Origin: Willaertia magna | Lineage: Eukaryota; Heterolobosea; Eutetramitea; Acrasida; Naegleriidae | Assembly: GCA_902984215.1 (NCBI GenBank) | Contig: CADWAF010000400.1 | Coordinates: 1 to 37,499, forward strand | Direction of reading: 5' to 3' | DNA: 37,499 nucleotides | Shown: one piece after another, positions 1 to 9,535 of the stretch | Layout: each line of letters begins with the position of its first letter | How positions within the stretch are numbered: the first letter of the stretch is position 1 | Translations under genes and position numbers: made by a program | The notes under the pieces: generated by a model | The model's input: only the letters and a program-made list of their open reading frames with translations | Database searches by the model: none | What the model was told of the DNA's origin: nothing

Positions 1-980
1 TGACAGACAATCCAGTACAATATATGAAAGATATATTTGAAGGAGTTTACAAAAATAATACATGTCCACAATTCTCTAGCGCAATTGAAAAAGATATGTT
101 AAAAAGTGTATTGGGATCTTTATTAATGGATCAATATGCAAGAATTTTAATACCACCTATTTTATATCGTTTAAAGAGATGTGATTCAGAATTAGATATT
201 CCAGTCTTAATGAAAATGAAAGACTATTTTCTTCAAATGTTTAATGATACCTCATCTTCTAAGGTAGTTTCATTAAATAGTTATGTAATGCAACTTCACA
301 TTGATTATAGTGAATTATATAATACTGAAAGAACAGTAGAGGAAGTATTTAATGAATATAATCATACAATTTATATGGGAACAGGAGCATCAATGGATTT
401 CATTGTAAGATATTCTATTTCAAATTGGCCAACTTATGATTTAGATCCATATTATATGAATCATACTTTCACAAGTCAAGTTCCAGTATTATTATTAAAT
501 GGTGACACAGATCCAGTTACTCCTTTATGGTCAGCCATAAAACAAAAGGAAAATATTGGTGGTAATTTACATGATTTAATTGTAGTGCCTTACGCAGTTC
601 ATGGCGCAATTATTAATTCACCTACTAATTATAGTGATATTCCTTGTGGTGTTGAATTAATTGGTAATTTTATTTTAATGCAAAATCCAAATGTTTTTAC
701 AATGAATAGATCATGTATTGATTATATTTCATTTAATTTTTCAGGTTCACCAATAGTTAATGAATTAATATTTGGTGTAGATGATATTTATGAAGATGCT
801 TATGAAGCTACCATTCCAGATACAACTGTTAGTATTTATTTATTTGTTGGTGTTGAGGCAGCTACTGTTGTTGTTGGAATTATAATGTTTAGTACAGTTC
901 TTTATTATTACATTAAATTAAGAGATAAAAATAGAGAATTAGAATTAGGGGCAGAAGAAACAACACCTATCAATAATTAA
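1..980 (+). CDS. Membrane-anchored S33/TAP-like alpha/beta hydrolase, C-terminal part (5' partial)
   Basis: The frame is open from base 3, so the N-terminus lies outside the window and the first visible ATG (24) need not be the start. What is visible is the C-terminal half of a peptidase-S33-type alpha/beta hydrolase. The strand VPVLLLNGDTDPVTP carries the acid residue of the catalytic triad in the layout of the TAP-like C-terminal domain, and the His of VPYAVHG follows about 45 residues later. The nucleophile Ser would lie upstream. A hydrophobic segment at about residues 268-295 (counted from the ATG at 24), followed by a short charged tail, suggests a type I membrane protein with the enzyme outside the cytoplasm or in the lumen. 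Several N-x-S/T sites fit this. The TAA stop overlaps the end of the convergent next gene by 11 bp. The substrate is unknown; an exo- or tripeptidyl-peptidase is the usual family role. Confidence 0.8.
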   Translation, partial: TDNPVQYMKDIFEGVYKNNTCPQFSSAIEKDMLKSVLGSLLMDQYARILIPPILYRLKRCDSELDIPVLMKMKDYFLQMFNDTSSSKVVSLNSYVMQLHIDYSELYNTERTVEEVFNEYNHTIYMGTGASMDFIVRYSISNWPTYDLDPYYMNHTFTSQVPVLLLNGDTDPVTPLWSAIKQKENIGGNLHDLIVVPYAVHGAIINSPTNYSDIPCGVELIGNFILMQNPNVFTMNRSCIDYISFNFSGSPIVNELIFGVDDIYEDAYEATIPDTTVSIYLFVGVEAATVVVGIIMFSTVLYYYIKLRDKNRELELGAEETTPINN

Positions 981-1818
981 TTAGTGGAATTTCAAATATT
1001 TCACTTTCATTAAATGGAATAATTGTATTTTCTTTATATGTAATGTATCCCAGTGCATTCGAAACAATAAAAGTCTTTCCATTCTTTGAATTCTTATTTT
1101 CTAAATTAATTCTAACATTTTTGTGTGTATGTCCAAATCCAGCAAATGTAATATTACTATCTTGTAATAAATAAGAAAGATCACTTGCCATAGCACAAGC
1201 AAATTGTTCTTCATCTGGTAGTACAGTTCCATTTAAATAAGGAGAATGATGTGTCAATAAACAAATTGTTTCATTCTTATATAACTCTTTCATTTCTTTA
1301 ATCCAATTGACTTGTTCTTCATGAAATTTAAGTGTATCTCTCAATTCTAAATTTCTTACAATATTATTTTTATCTTTTATTTTAATTTTATAATAATCAT
1401 TTAAAATAAAAGAAATTTTTGATTGCATTGGAATTGGAACAAATGTCCATAAAGTACAACCTAATATTCTAATAGTATGTTTTGTTATTGGACATGTATA
1501 AAGTAATGCTTCATTACCGTCTAAAAAACAAATATTTTCTTTTTTTGAACAAATTTCTTTTACTTTCTCTTTTGTTTCAAAATATTCATTATCATAAAAT
1601 TCATGATTTCCCAAAACAACAATTAGTTGATGGAATTTTGTTGACAAATCATTTAGAAATTGTTCATAATTATTTTGAAAAGGATTACCGATATCTCCTA
1701 ACAATGCTAAAAGAGGAGCCTTTGGTTGAATTTGTGGCATTAACTTATCTACATTTTCAAATTCTAAATGGATGTCAGAAACAATTTGAATTGGAACCCC
1801 TTCAGTATTTTGAGACAT
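970..1818 (-). CDS. Calcineurin-like metallophosphoesterase
   Basis: 282 residues with the complete metal-binding set of the calcineurin-like phosphoesterase superfamily, in order: SDIHLE near the N-terminus, GDIGN at about 42, GNHEFY at about 70, THHSP at about 190 and GHTHKN at about 230. This is a soluble, probably cytosolic, dinuclear-metal phosphohydrolase; the substrate cannot be read from the sequence. There is no signal peptide or membrane segment. The start ATG at 1818 lies ten residues before the first beta strand (PIQIVSDIH), as usual in this family. The stop is TGA, within the last codons of the convergent upstream gene, so the two transcripts must overlap at their 3' ends. Confidence 0.9.
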   Translation of the reverse strand: MSQNTEGVPIQIVSDIHLEFENVDKLMPQIQPKAPLLALLGDIGNPFQNNYEQFLNDLSTKFHQLIVVLGNHEFYDNEYFETKEKVKEICSKKENICFLDGNEALLYTCPITKHTIRILGCTLWTFVPIPMQSKISFILNDYYKIKIKDKNNIVRNLELRDTLKFHEEQVNWIKEMKELYKNETICLLTHHSPYLNGTVLPDEEQFACAMASDLSYLLQDSNITFAGFGHTHKNVRINLENKNSKNGKTFIVSNALGYITYKENTIIPFNESEIFEIPLINY

Positions 1819-1882
1819 TTTTAAATTTTAATTAAATTGTTAAAATTAATAGTGCAACTCCAATAAGCTATTATTTATTAAA

Positions 1883-2224
1883 TTACGAAGTATAATATCT
1901 AAAAGCATAAAAAGCTCCAGCTACCTCTGCAGTTAAAAATCCATCATTACCTGTACGACGTAGTACGTTACAATTATAAAATTGTAATGGTAAACCATAA
2001 AAACCAATATCTCTTACAAATTCCTTTTTTTTCTCATCAAATGGAGCTACATTTAAAAAATTCAAAATCTCATACAGAGTTAAATTACGTGGATTAGTTG
2101 GAGTTGCATCTTCATAATCATAAACGAATTCCCTTTGTTCAAAAGCTTGTCTCGTTATTATTCCACTATTGCTATTACATCTCTTGATATATAATTCCCA
2201 ATCGCCACTACTCTCAAACATCAA
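1883..2224 (-). CDS. Short protein resembling a KCTD/T1-type BTB domain, possibly truncated
   Basis: 113 residues, intact frame, TAA stop. The middle and end (EILNFLNV, then FVRDIGFYGLPLQF) resemble the second half of a potassium-channel-tetramerisation (BTB_2) domain, where an 'ILNFLR' helix is followed by an 'EAxFYGL' helix. The usual N-terminal strand of that domain (LNVGG-like) is absent. The ATG at 2224 is only about 120 bp from the left repeat of the LINE, so the gene may have lost its 5' part, or an exon may be missing from this reading. If real, it would be an oligomerisation or ubiquitin-ligase-adaptor type protein. The family assignment rests on short motifs and is tentative; this could also be an unrelated small protein. 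Confidence 0.5.
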   Translation of the reverse strand: MMFESSGDWELYIKRCNSNSGIITRQAFEQREFVYDYEDATPTNPRNLTLYEILNFLNVAPFDEKKKEFVRDIGFYGLPLQFYNCNVLRRTGNDGFLTAEVAGAFYAFRYYTS

Positions 2225-2346
2225 AGTTAGTTTTCTGCTCAGTGGTATTCTACTGTAGTAATTTATATGACATACTCTAGTAACGTTGATTGGAGATGTC
2301 GGGATTCAACATGCCAATTGTTATTATTTTAATTTAGTTTTACGGT

Positions 2347-2362
2347 ATTTTTTTAATGATTT
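2347..2362 (+). repeat. Left copy of a 16-bp direct repeat flanking the LINE (candidate target-site duplication)
   Basis: ATTTTTTTAATGATTT lies immediately upstream of the 12-nt leader of LINE ORF1 and is repeated exactly at 7826-7841, just after the end of ORF2. Perfect identity at both ends of a 5.5-kb retroelement is what target-primed reverse transcription leaves. The repeat is pure A/T apart from one G, so chance matching in AT-rich DNA cannot be excluded. Confidence 0.65.
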
Positions 2363-2374
2363 GAGCGCAAAAAA

Positions 2375-4087
2375 ATGGAGTTAATAGAAGACGAAATTAT
2401 TGAGCTCAAAAAGGTGATTGATAGGAAGGATGAGAAACTAGCCAAAATTGAGAATGAAATAAAGAAACTTACTACCATCATACTTATGCTAACCAAAGGA
2501 CCTACAAAGGAGATGAAAACGTTAGAAAATAGGAATAATTATTGTACAAGTGTAGGGAAAGAAGCGGAAAAGAGGAAGGCAAAGCACATGAAGGAAACTA
2601 AAGAAATTAATAATAATTCAAAAAACAAGTCTAACAACTATAAAAATAAAAAAGGCGGCAAACAGTCAAATCTAATTGAGTCAGAAAAACCGCCAAAAAA
2701 TAATCAATACCAAAACCCACCGTTAAAAAGTAAATGGAGGGAAAAACACAAACAGTTACTATTATATAATGTAGCCACTAAAGATAAATATAACCCCAAA
2801 CGATTAGTTAAAACAAACCAAAGCAAAAAAAACAACTACAAACCAACAAGTATCATCAAACCAATACACAATCCAAATACAAAACCAAATTACAAGTTAA
2901 GCAACATGTCTAATAATAACAATTTTAACAAAAGAACCAGAAACAACAATGACAACTTTAATGACCAAACCAATAAAAAAGTTAACAAAGATTACTCATT
3001 TGGAGTCACAATCATCTTAAGAGAAGAAATTAATGACATCTTTTATGACTATATAGTGAATATTATACCAAGATCTAGAACTAATGAAATATATAAACTT
3101 GAACCTAAACTTAACTTAATACAGATTTTATGCAACATAGAAGATGATAAAACCTAAGTCATTAAACTTTTTAACAAGGAAACCACAAAACAAGGTACAA
3201 ACACTAAATACTTTATTACAAAACTTAACTTTGAAAACTCCTTAAAAGACATTCAATATGAAGAAAATAAATACGAGGAAATTTTAGAAAAAATTAAATA
3301 CATTATTAATGAAATATATACTAATAGTTCCCATGAAATCCAAACTATGAATTTATCAAACAACTACAAAACAGGCATATTCAAACTAAAAGTAGGATAC
3401 ACTAACAAAATATTTGCTAAAAAGTTAATAGACACTAGAGATTTTCAAATTTACAAAACATACTCTGTGCTTACTATTGAGTATTTGAATATATATCAAA
3501 TATTCTTTCCAGCAGCTTCTTATTCTGAACAATTAGTGAAGAATATTATTAAAAAAATATTCTTAAAAGTTAAAGTTAATTTTGAAGAAAGTAGATATAA
3601 AATCTTTAAAGAAAAATCAAAGTACAACAACTAAGATATTTTTTTTAAAGTACAGTATATCTGTGCTAATAATGACGATACCAAAGCTTTAATCGATAAA
3701 AACCACAACTGTAAAGGAGACTTAAATGACAAATCTAAACGCAAAACTAAAAAATTTAAACATCTCGATAATGAATTTAAACTTAAGGCTGATAAAATTA
3801 AGAATAGACCAAATAATAATACTTATAACTTTTCTAACATGAGTAATGAATCTTTGGAAGGTAAATTGGTAGTTTAAGAGAATAAAATTAAAGAAATCAA
3901 GAAAAATATCAAAACATTAAATAAAAAGATTAATAAGTTCGACAATAGAATTGGTGTAGTTGAAGATGAGGTCAAGAACATTATTATTATCTTATCAAAC
4001 CAATTCAACTTCGATCCTATATTATACGAAGTGGAATTCAATGATGAAGAGAACGAAAATATGAATAATAATACCAATAATGATTAA
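2375..4087 (+). pseudogene. LINE ORF1 (Gag-like, nucleic-acid-binding), interrupted by TAA codons
   Basis: One frame runs about 570 codons from the ATG at 2375 to the start of ORF2. It is broken only by TAA (3155, 3632, about 3876 and 4085), with no frameshift. If TAA were read through, the first TGA is at 4109-4111, just inside ORF2. The first 45 residues (EDEIIELKKVIDRKDEKL...) are a coiled coil, followed by about 200 residues rich in Lys, Asn and Gln with few hydrophobics. The central part (about 3000-3630) is more globular, and a second coiled coil (KIKEIKKNIKTLNKKI) lies near the end. This suits an RNA-binding, multimerising LINE ORF1 protein. CAA glutamine codons are common in the first 260 codons, so C has not been generally lost here. 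ATG 4080 of ORF2 overlaps the end of ORF1. Confidence 0.7.
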
Positions 4088-7000
4088 AATCACAACGTTT
4101 AATCTTAATGATATCATTCTATCAGACACTAAAAATACCATTAAATTGGAAAACATTCTCAATATGATGAAAGTCAACAATGTTGATATTTTAATTATTA
4201 ATAACACTCATTTGAATGAGTTCAATAAAATTTATTCTGTTTTCTCTACTACTTCTAAATTCAAGAAACTAGTATTTCTAAATTCAGACGATACAAATTC
4301 TTTTAGAAGAACTGCTTTTCTTACAAAAGGGTTCACAAATATTAAAAAATTCTCAACCAACATACAAATAGTCAAAAAAAGAGTCTAACATCTTATCTTT
4401 AATCTGCGGAGACAAGAAATTAACTTCATTAACATCTATAACTGTCCTGGAGATAAGATAGAAAAGGAAAAAAAAATATACTTAATAAACTCAACAACCT
4501 TCTTATAGTTACTAATAACCAACTAACAATTATCATAGGTAACCTTAATTGTGACCCATGTAATATTGATCATAATAAAGCAAAGTTTGGAGAAAAACAA
4601 TAGATAAATTTAATCTTACAATTCTCTCAAATTCAAATCCCACTTATAATAGAGTCCAAAAGGATAGATATGGTGTTCAAAAAATAATAAATAGATACTT
4701 AGACTACGTAATTATATCTAATCATTTCAAAATAGTCAAGGAACTCAACCTTAACCAAATTACTAACAACGACCATTCTTTAGTAGGATTCAAATTAACT
4801 ATTGAAAATAAGTATTCTTAGAAAGCTCACATAGTAGCTAAAGATCCCCTTAAACAAGAAGAGATTAACTAAATTTTTGAGGAATCTGATAAAAATTTCG
4901 AAAGTTTCTTTACAAAAATATCACAACTAATTAAAAGTAAAAATAAAGATCAGTATCTATTCGCAAAAAGTCAAATTAATGGAAATAAGAAAATTAAAGA
5001 TCTAAAAAGAGAAATTTACGAACTAAGAATTAAAATTAAAGACACAAGAAAACCAAAATTAGCAGTAAAGTTCAATAACAAAAATAATGTACTTAAAAAG
5101 CTATGCAAAAAGGCATGTATTAAAAGAAGGAATATTTTTATAGAAAATTTAAATAATTTTCAAACAAGATTAATGTTTAAATTTAACAAAATAGTCAACC
5201 AAAACAATGTTAATTAAAATAAAATACTTAAAGTTACAAACGAAAAAGAAATTATACAATTTTTTGCTAACAAATTTATTGGAAATGATGAAGATATTAA
5301 ACTTAAAGTACCTTAATCTACAATTAAGAACAAACTTATATGGAATAAAATAATTATAACAGAGGTTAAAGAGAGTATATCTAAAATAAAATCAAAATCA
5401 ACTAAAATAGATAGTATTTCCTTTGAAATATTTAATAGATTTGATAATGAAATAATTAAAAATTTAACAAACCATTACAACAATCTCATCAAAAATGGAG
5501 ATATACCAAAGATATACAAATTTAAATAGCTTAAGTTAATCCTTAAGAAAGATAAAGTAACTGGTCCTAAAAACTTAAAATTAATTGCTATAATGAATAT
5601 TGTTTATAGACTTCTTTTTAATATTATAGCAAAAAAGCTTAGAAATTAGGCAAAAGATAATCTTAATATTAGACAGTAAGCATTCACCCCTAAAAGAGAG
5701 GTAATAAACTAAGTACATGCCATGAAAGGTTTAATCAAAACAAACAAACAAGACCTCATGATTGCTAATCTTGATGTAGAAGGGGCCTATGACTACGTGG
5801 ACTTTAAATTAATTAGAATGGGTCTAAAACATTGTAAATTTCCACCAACTCTTATTACGAATACATATTTTAATCATTATCTTAAATGTAAAATTAAACA
5901 AGAACTTAAAGAAGAAATCTTAAAAAACCAGAAGTATTCCTCAAGAATGTTCTTTAGCTCTTTTAGTCTACAATTATGTAACACAGATTATAATAGATAA
6001 AGCAATCCAAAAATGAAAAATTCTTATTGACTTATGTAATACTAATTCTAAATCTATAAGAATACTTAACTTTACAGATGACCTTTACATTATTGGAAAA
6101 TTAGTAAGAAATTTAATAGAAAACTAAAAGATATAAACAGATAAATGAAAAACATTAAACTAAAAATCAATACTGGAAAATCAAAAGCTCTTATATTTAG
6201 AAAATATAACAAAAACAACACCCCCATTATAAACAACAACTTAATACCAATTGTTAAAGACGAAAAGATACTTGGAAATTACTTTTTAGAAAATATAAAC
6301 ATTAAGGAAGATATAAAAAATAGGAAAAACAATATTATTTAAGGCCTCGAAAAATTGTTAGATCCCAGTAAATATAAAAACTTAATACAAACTAAATGCT
6401 TATCCAGCTTTGTTCATCTAGCAAAAAACAATGTTATCAACAAAAAAGACACTGAAGAAATCGACAAAGCCATAAGAAAAGAAATGAAAAAAAGATTAAA
6501 ATAGCTATAAATACACTAAGTAATCTATTTTACACTAAAATTAACGATGGAAGATTAGAACTAAGAAAACTTTACACTCAAGTAGAACTACTAGTAATCT
6601 ACACTATGAGAAATAAATATTACTCTAACTACAGACTAGTTAATTTCTTAACAAATAACAATCTATTAGAGGCCAAAAACTATAAAAAAAGTAAAAATCT
6701 TAACATCTATGAAAACTTCTGGAGCATCATGGATACATACAAATTATACAAAACCCCCAAATCAAACCAATCATTTCACAACTACTCAATCCATGACAGA
6801 AAAAAAAAGATTACTATTTACACAAATGGATCTAAAACTAACAGTAATACAGGATACATGTGTATGATTATATCTAAAAAAGAAGAACAACTAAACATAC
6901 ATTTAAAATCGACAATAATTATTCTAATAATATAGCTAAACTCTGTGCTATTACTCACACAGTCAAATTAGCCTCAAAAAACTCAAAAATAGATCTTAAC

Positions 7001-7824
7001 ACAAATAGTAAAATATCAATTGAAATATATGGAAACAAATATTACAAAGGTAACTTTATGTGCTTTAAAAAAAAGCTAAAAAAACGCTCAAAGAAAAGAA
7101 TATAATACTAAAAATAACAAAGGTAAAAGCCTATAGTAATAATATTTTAAATAATAAGGTTAACCAATGGACAAAAAAAACCGAAAACAATATTGAAACA
7201 TTTAATATCCAGAAATTATTCAACTCTAACCAACTAATATTCCACAACAGTAAAAATGTAATTATATTTAACTGGAAAAAAAAAATTATAGAAATGAACT
7301 ATAGAAAGATCCAAGACAATAATAAAGACAGATAGATAATAAATAAGAGAAGTAACACTAATGAAAAGGAAGTAGTAGACAAACAACTCACATTTGGATT
7401 TATAGATGAAAAAATATCAGCTACCACTAAGATACAACTTTGGAGACATGTTAATAATTGCCACTTTAATATCAAGACAAATCGAGAAATAACTTGTACT
7501 AATTATAACAAAGAACTAAACCTGTGCCACCTAATAACAGAATGCTCTGCCACCAATAAAGAAAGAAACTGGGCATCAGATAATATCAAAAGATTGACAA
7601 GTAAACAATTAGTAGTTACTAAACTCAATAACGCTATATTCCATAATCACATAGTACTCAATTATAAAGGTATTATCACTAAAGATGACACATTCTTTAA
7701 AGGTGTTAAAAACTATAAAAAATGTATAATCGAATTCCAAATTACCCTTACACTACTTGCAGCAAAATGCTACAAATCTGAAAAAAACAAACTACTTCCA
7801 AGTGGAGCTTATAATAAAGTATAA
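4080..7824 (+). pseudogene. LINE ORF2: AP endonuclease - reverse transcriptase - RNase H - CCHC
   Basis: Endonuclease (4080 to about 4815): INFINIYNCPGD, then GNLNCDP (family GDFN) and NNDHSLVGF (family SDH). Reverse transcriptase (about 5330-6270): fingers around KLILKKDKVTGPKN, palm LDVEGAYDYVDF, RSIPQECSLALL (family RGxPQG), and FTDDLYIIG (family YADD/FADD) followed by LKINTGKSKALIF. RNase H (about 6800-7020): ITIYTNGS, NIAKLCAI, LNTNS, each aligned to the family's catalytic Asp, Glu, Asp. C-terminal CCHC: C-x9-C-H-x4-C at about 7495-7550 (TCTNYNKELNLCHLITEC). Stops from 4618 to 5940 in one frame are all TAA/TAG (about eight). One, at 5710-5712 (INxVHAM), is where related RTs carry a conserved Gln. 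Frame changes occur near 4470, 4600, 5930, 6130, 6500 and 6930, mostly at A runs. Several catalytic positions differ from the family by G-to-A changes, so the protein would be inactive as written. Confidence 0.8.
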
Positions 7825-7825
7825 A

Positions 7826-7841
7826 ATTTTTTTAATGATTT
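7826..7841 (+). repeat. Right copy of the 16-bp direct repeat flanking the LINE
   Basis: Identical to 2347-2362. It begins one base after the last ORF2 codon region and marks the 3' limit of the LINE. A further run of T follows, so the exact border could shift by a few bases. Confidence 0.65.
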
Positions 7842-7867
7842 TTTTAGATATATTTTGAATTTATTTT

Positions 7868-7910
7868 GAGACTTTTAACATAGAAGAAGTAGAATTAGCT
7901 GTAAACTAAC
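7868..7910 (+). repeat. Segment x3 of a composite repeat (left copy)
   Basis: ACTTTTAACATAGAAG and the bases after it match about 20648-20697 with scattered transitions and one short indel. The copy at 20.6 kb is joined to segment x2; here x2 is missing. Similarity was judged by eye. Confidence 0.55.
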
Positions 7911-8202
7911 AAGTTTTATTACTTGTTTATTACAAAAAATTTTGTTAATTAATTTAAAGGACTTTCTACTAAAATTTTAAAGCTAATCCCGCAGTAACAT
8001 TTACTATTGTAATTAATTTTGTAAAAGTTTTAATTAATAAAAGTGTTAGTAAAATTGTTTGTTGTTGAAGATTTGAATTTCTGTGATAACTAGTTATGAG
8101 AAGAGCTAGCTATTTCACAACAAATATAGATCGAAATAAGCACTGATTTTGACAAATTGACTTCAATAGAAAACATAGTTGAGTAAATAAGTAGTATTAA
8201 CA

Positions 8203-8335
8203 CTAGTCAATCTTATGAAGTAATATTAGTAAAAGTATTTTTTAGTAGAAAGTCATTAAATAATAAAAACTATAAAAGTAATTATTTATATATTTAGCTT
8301 TCCTATTAATTTTTACTACTTGCATAATAAAATTG
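8203..8335 (+). repeat. Segment x1 of a composite repeat (left copy)
   Basis: AGTCAATCTTATGAAG ... AATAATAAAAACTATAAAAG ... TTTATATATT matches 24365-24485 almost base for base, differing mainly by transitions and a 4-bp indel. The right copy continues into segment x2; this one diverges. The two copies are in the same orientation about 16.2 kb apart. Confidence 0.7.
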
Positions 8336-8451
8336 AGAATGAATTTTTTTAGCACAAATAATTACTAGGAAAAATATCAAAAAAATTTTAAAGTCGTTTA
8401 GCTTATTTCTTCTTTTTACTCTATAAATTTCATAATCCATAATAAAAAATG

Positions 8452-9413
8452 TTTTAAAACAAAAACTTAAAACTCAACAATACCAAAGGCACAACCAGTA
8501 AAAGTATTTTTTCTACATGTTAAAGCTCTATTTCTTTACTTTACATCAGCAGAACAAGTTAAAGTTAAATATGTAGTTTCATTTACATTAAAGAAAGATT
8601 TATTTTTTGCAATAGAGATGTTAGAAATGGTTCAGTTAGAAGATAATTTATCATTCTATCATATATAAATAAACGTAATAATGTTCTAAAAAGATTTAAA
8701 ACTTTACCAGTAAAGCCAATAACAAAATGTAAATATGAAACATTTAAAAATTATTTTGAAGGTTATAAATATAAAAAACAAAATCAGACTAAATCAAAAT
8801 CGGTTACTAATTGTGTAAGTGAAAAATATGAGTATGATGTTACAATTTACTATTTCAGATATTCAAATTTACTTGAATTAAATAATAGGAATGTTGTAGT
8901 TAATTGTATATTTATTGTACAAAAAGATTTAATAAAAAGTTTTCAAATGAATGATCTTAAATTTTTCCAATACAGGTATATTATAATGAAAATTTCATTT
9001 TAGTATAATGTAGTTCATGAATTGTATCTGTTTCAATAACTTATGTAGTTCAAAAATATGAAGATATTTAGAATAAGTAAATTTTTAATTTGTAATTAAT
9101 TAAATATATTCAATAAAAATCATTAAAAAAAATGTTTTAAATAAAAGAAATAGTTTTACCAGATCCACTATTAATAAATTTAGTTTGAATGAACCATTTT
9201 CAATTCATTAATGATGTTCCTCATTTAAAAGTAAACAATACAGTTATTTTTAACTTTATTTATATATTCAAAAAAGTTTATAGTGGAATTGAAATTGAAA
9301 AATCTAAAGAAAGATGGATTAAAAAACATAAAACAAATAAAGAAATTAAATTAAACATCAGTAGAACTCAATTTCAATTTTATAAAAGTATAAATAAAAA
9401 AAATTACTATTAA
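8452..9413 (+). pseudogene. Broken coding stretch upstream of the first transposase-like gene
   Basis: From about 8460 to 8670 one frame reads as protein; from 8670 to about 9000 another frame is open for over 110 codons (VLKRFKTLPVKPITKCKYE and onward). A third stretch starts at ATG 9132, reads MFxIKEIVLPDPLLINLV with TAA at the third codon and TGA just before MNHFQF, and ends at TAA 9411. Both 8455 and 9132 begin with ATG TTT TAA after an A run, a shared start pattern. No domain is recognised. It may be the 5' part of the transposase-like gene that follows at 9536, or a separate small gene. Confidence 0.4.
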
Positions 9414-9535
9414 TTCATCATACTTTTATTTATTCTCATCTATATATAAAACTATTCTTTTTAAAAGGAAAGAAAATTTCAAAAATTTTTATAAACAACT
9501 TTTTCAAACATTATCATCTAACAAAAATAAAGTAC

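Larger units (their letters stand above)
2363..7825 (+). mobile_element. Non-LTR retrotransposon (LINE) with AP endonuclease, RT, RNase H and C-terminal CCHC motif
   Basis: A 5.46-kb element between the two copies of a 16-bp direct repeat, with a 12-nt 5' leader and two overlapping ORFs. Domains in order: a Lys/Asn-rich ORF1 with coiled coils; in ORF2 an APE-type endonuclease, reverse transcriptase, a ribonuclease H resembling that of I-clade LINEs, and a C-terminal Cys/His motif. There is no poly(A) tail; the 3' end is AT-rich. The plus strand has more C than G over much of its length, opposite to the coding strand of the elements further right. Every ORF contains in-frame TAA/TAG codons, and ORF2 needs several frame changes, mostly in A runs, to be read through. 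The copy looks full length by domain content but is not translatable as standard-code ORFs. Confidence 0.85.
7842..8450. other. Non-coding spacer with two pieces of a composite repeat
   Basis: No convincing reading frame. It holds a copy of segment x3 (about 7868-7910) and a copy of segment x1 (about 8203-8335) of a repeat whose other parts border the DIRS-like element at 20.6 and 24.4 kb. Between them is ordinary AT-rich DNA. Confidence 0.6.

Noticed and set aside
1482..1835. Plus-strand ORF of 117 codons
   Set aside because: It is antisense to the metallophosphoesterase, whose motifs are complete; no independent support.
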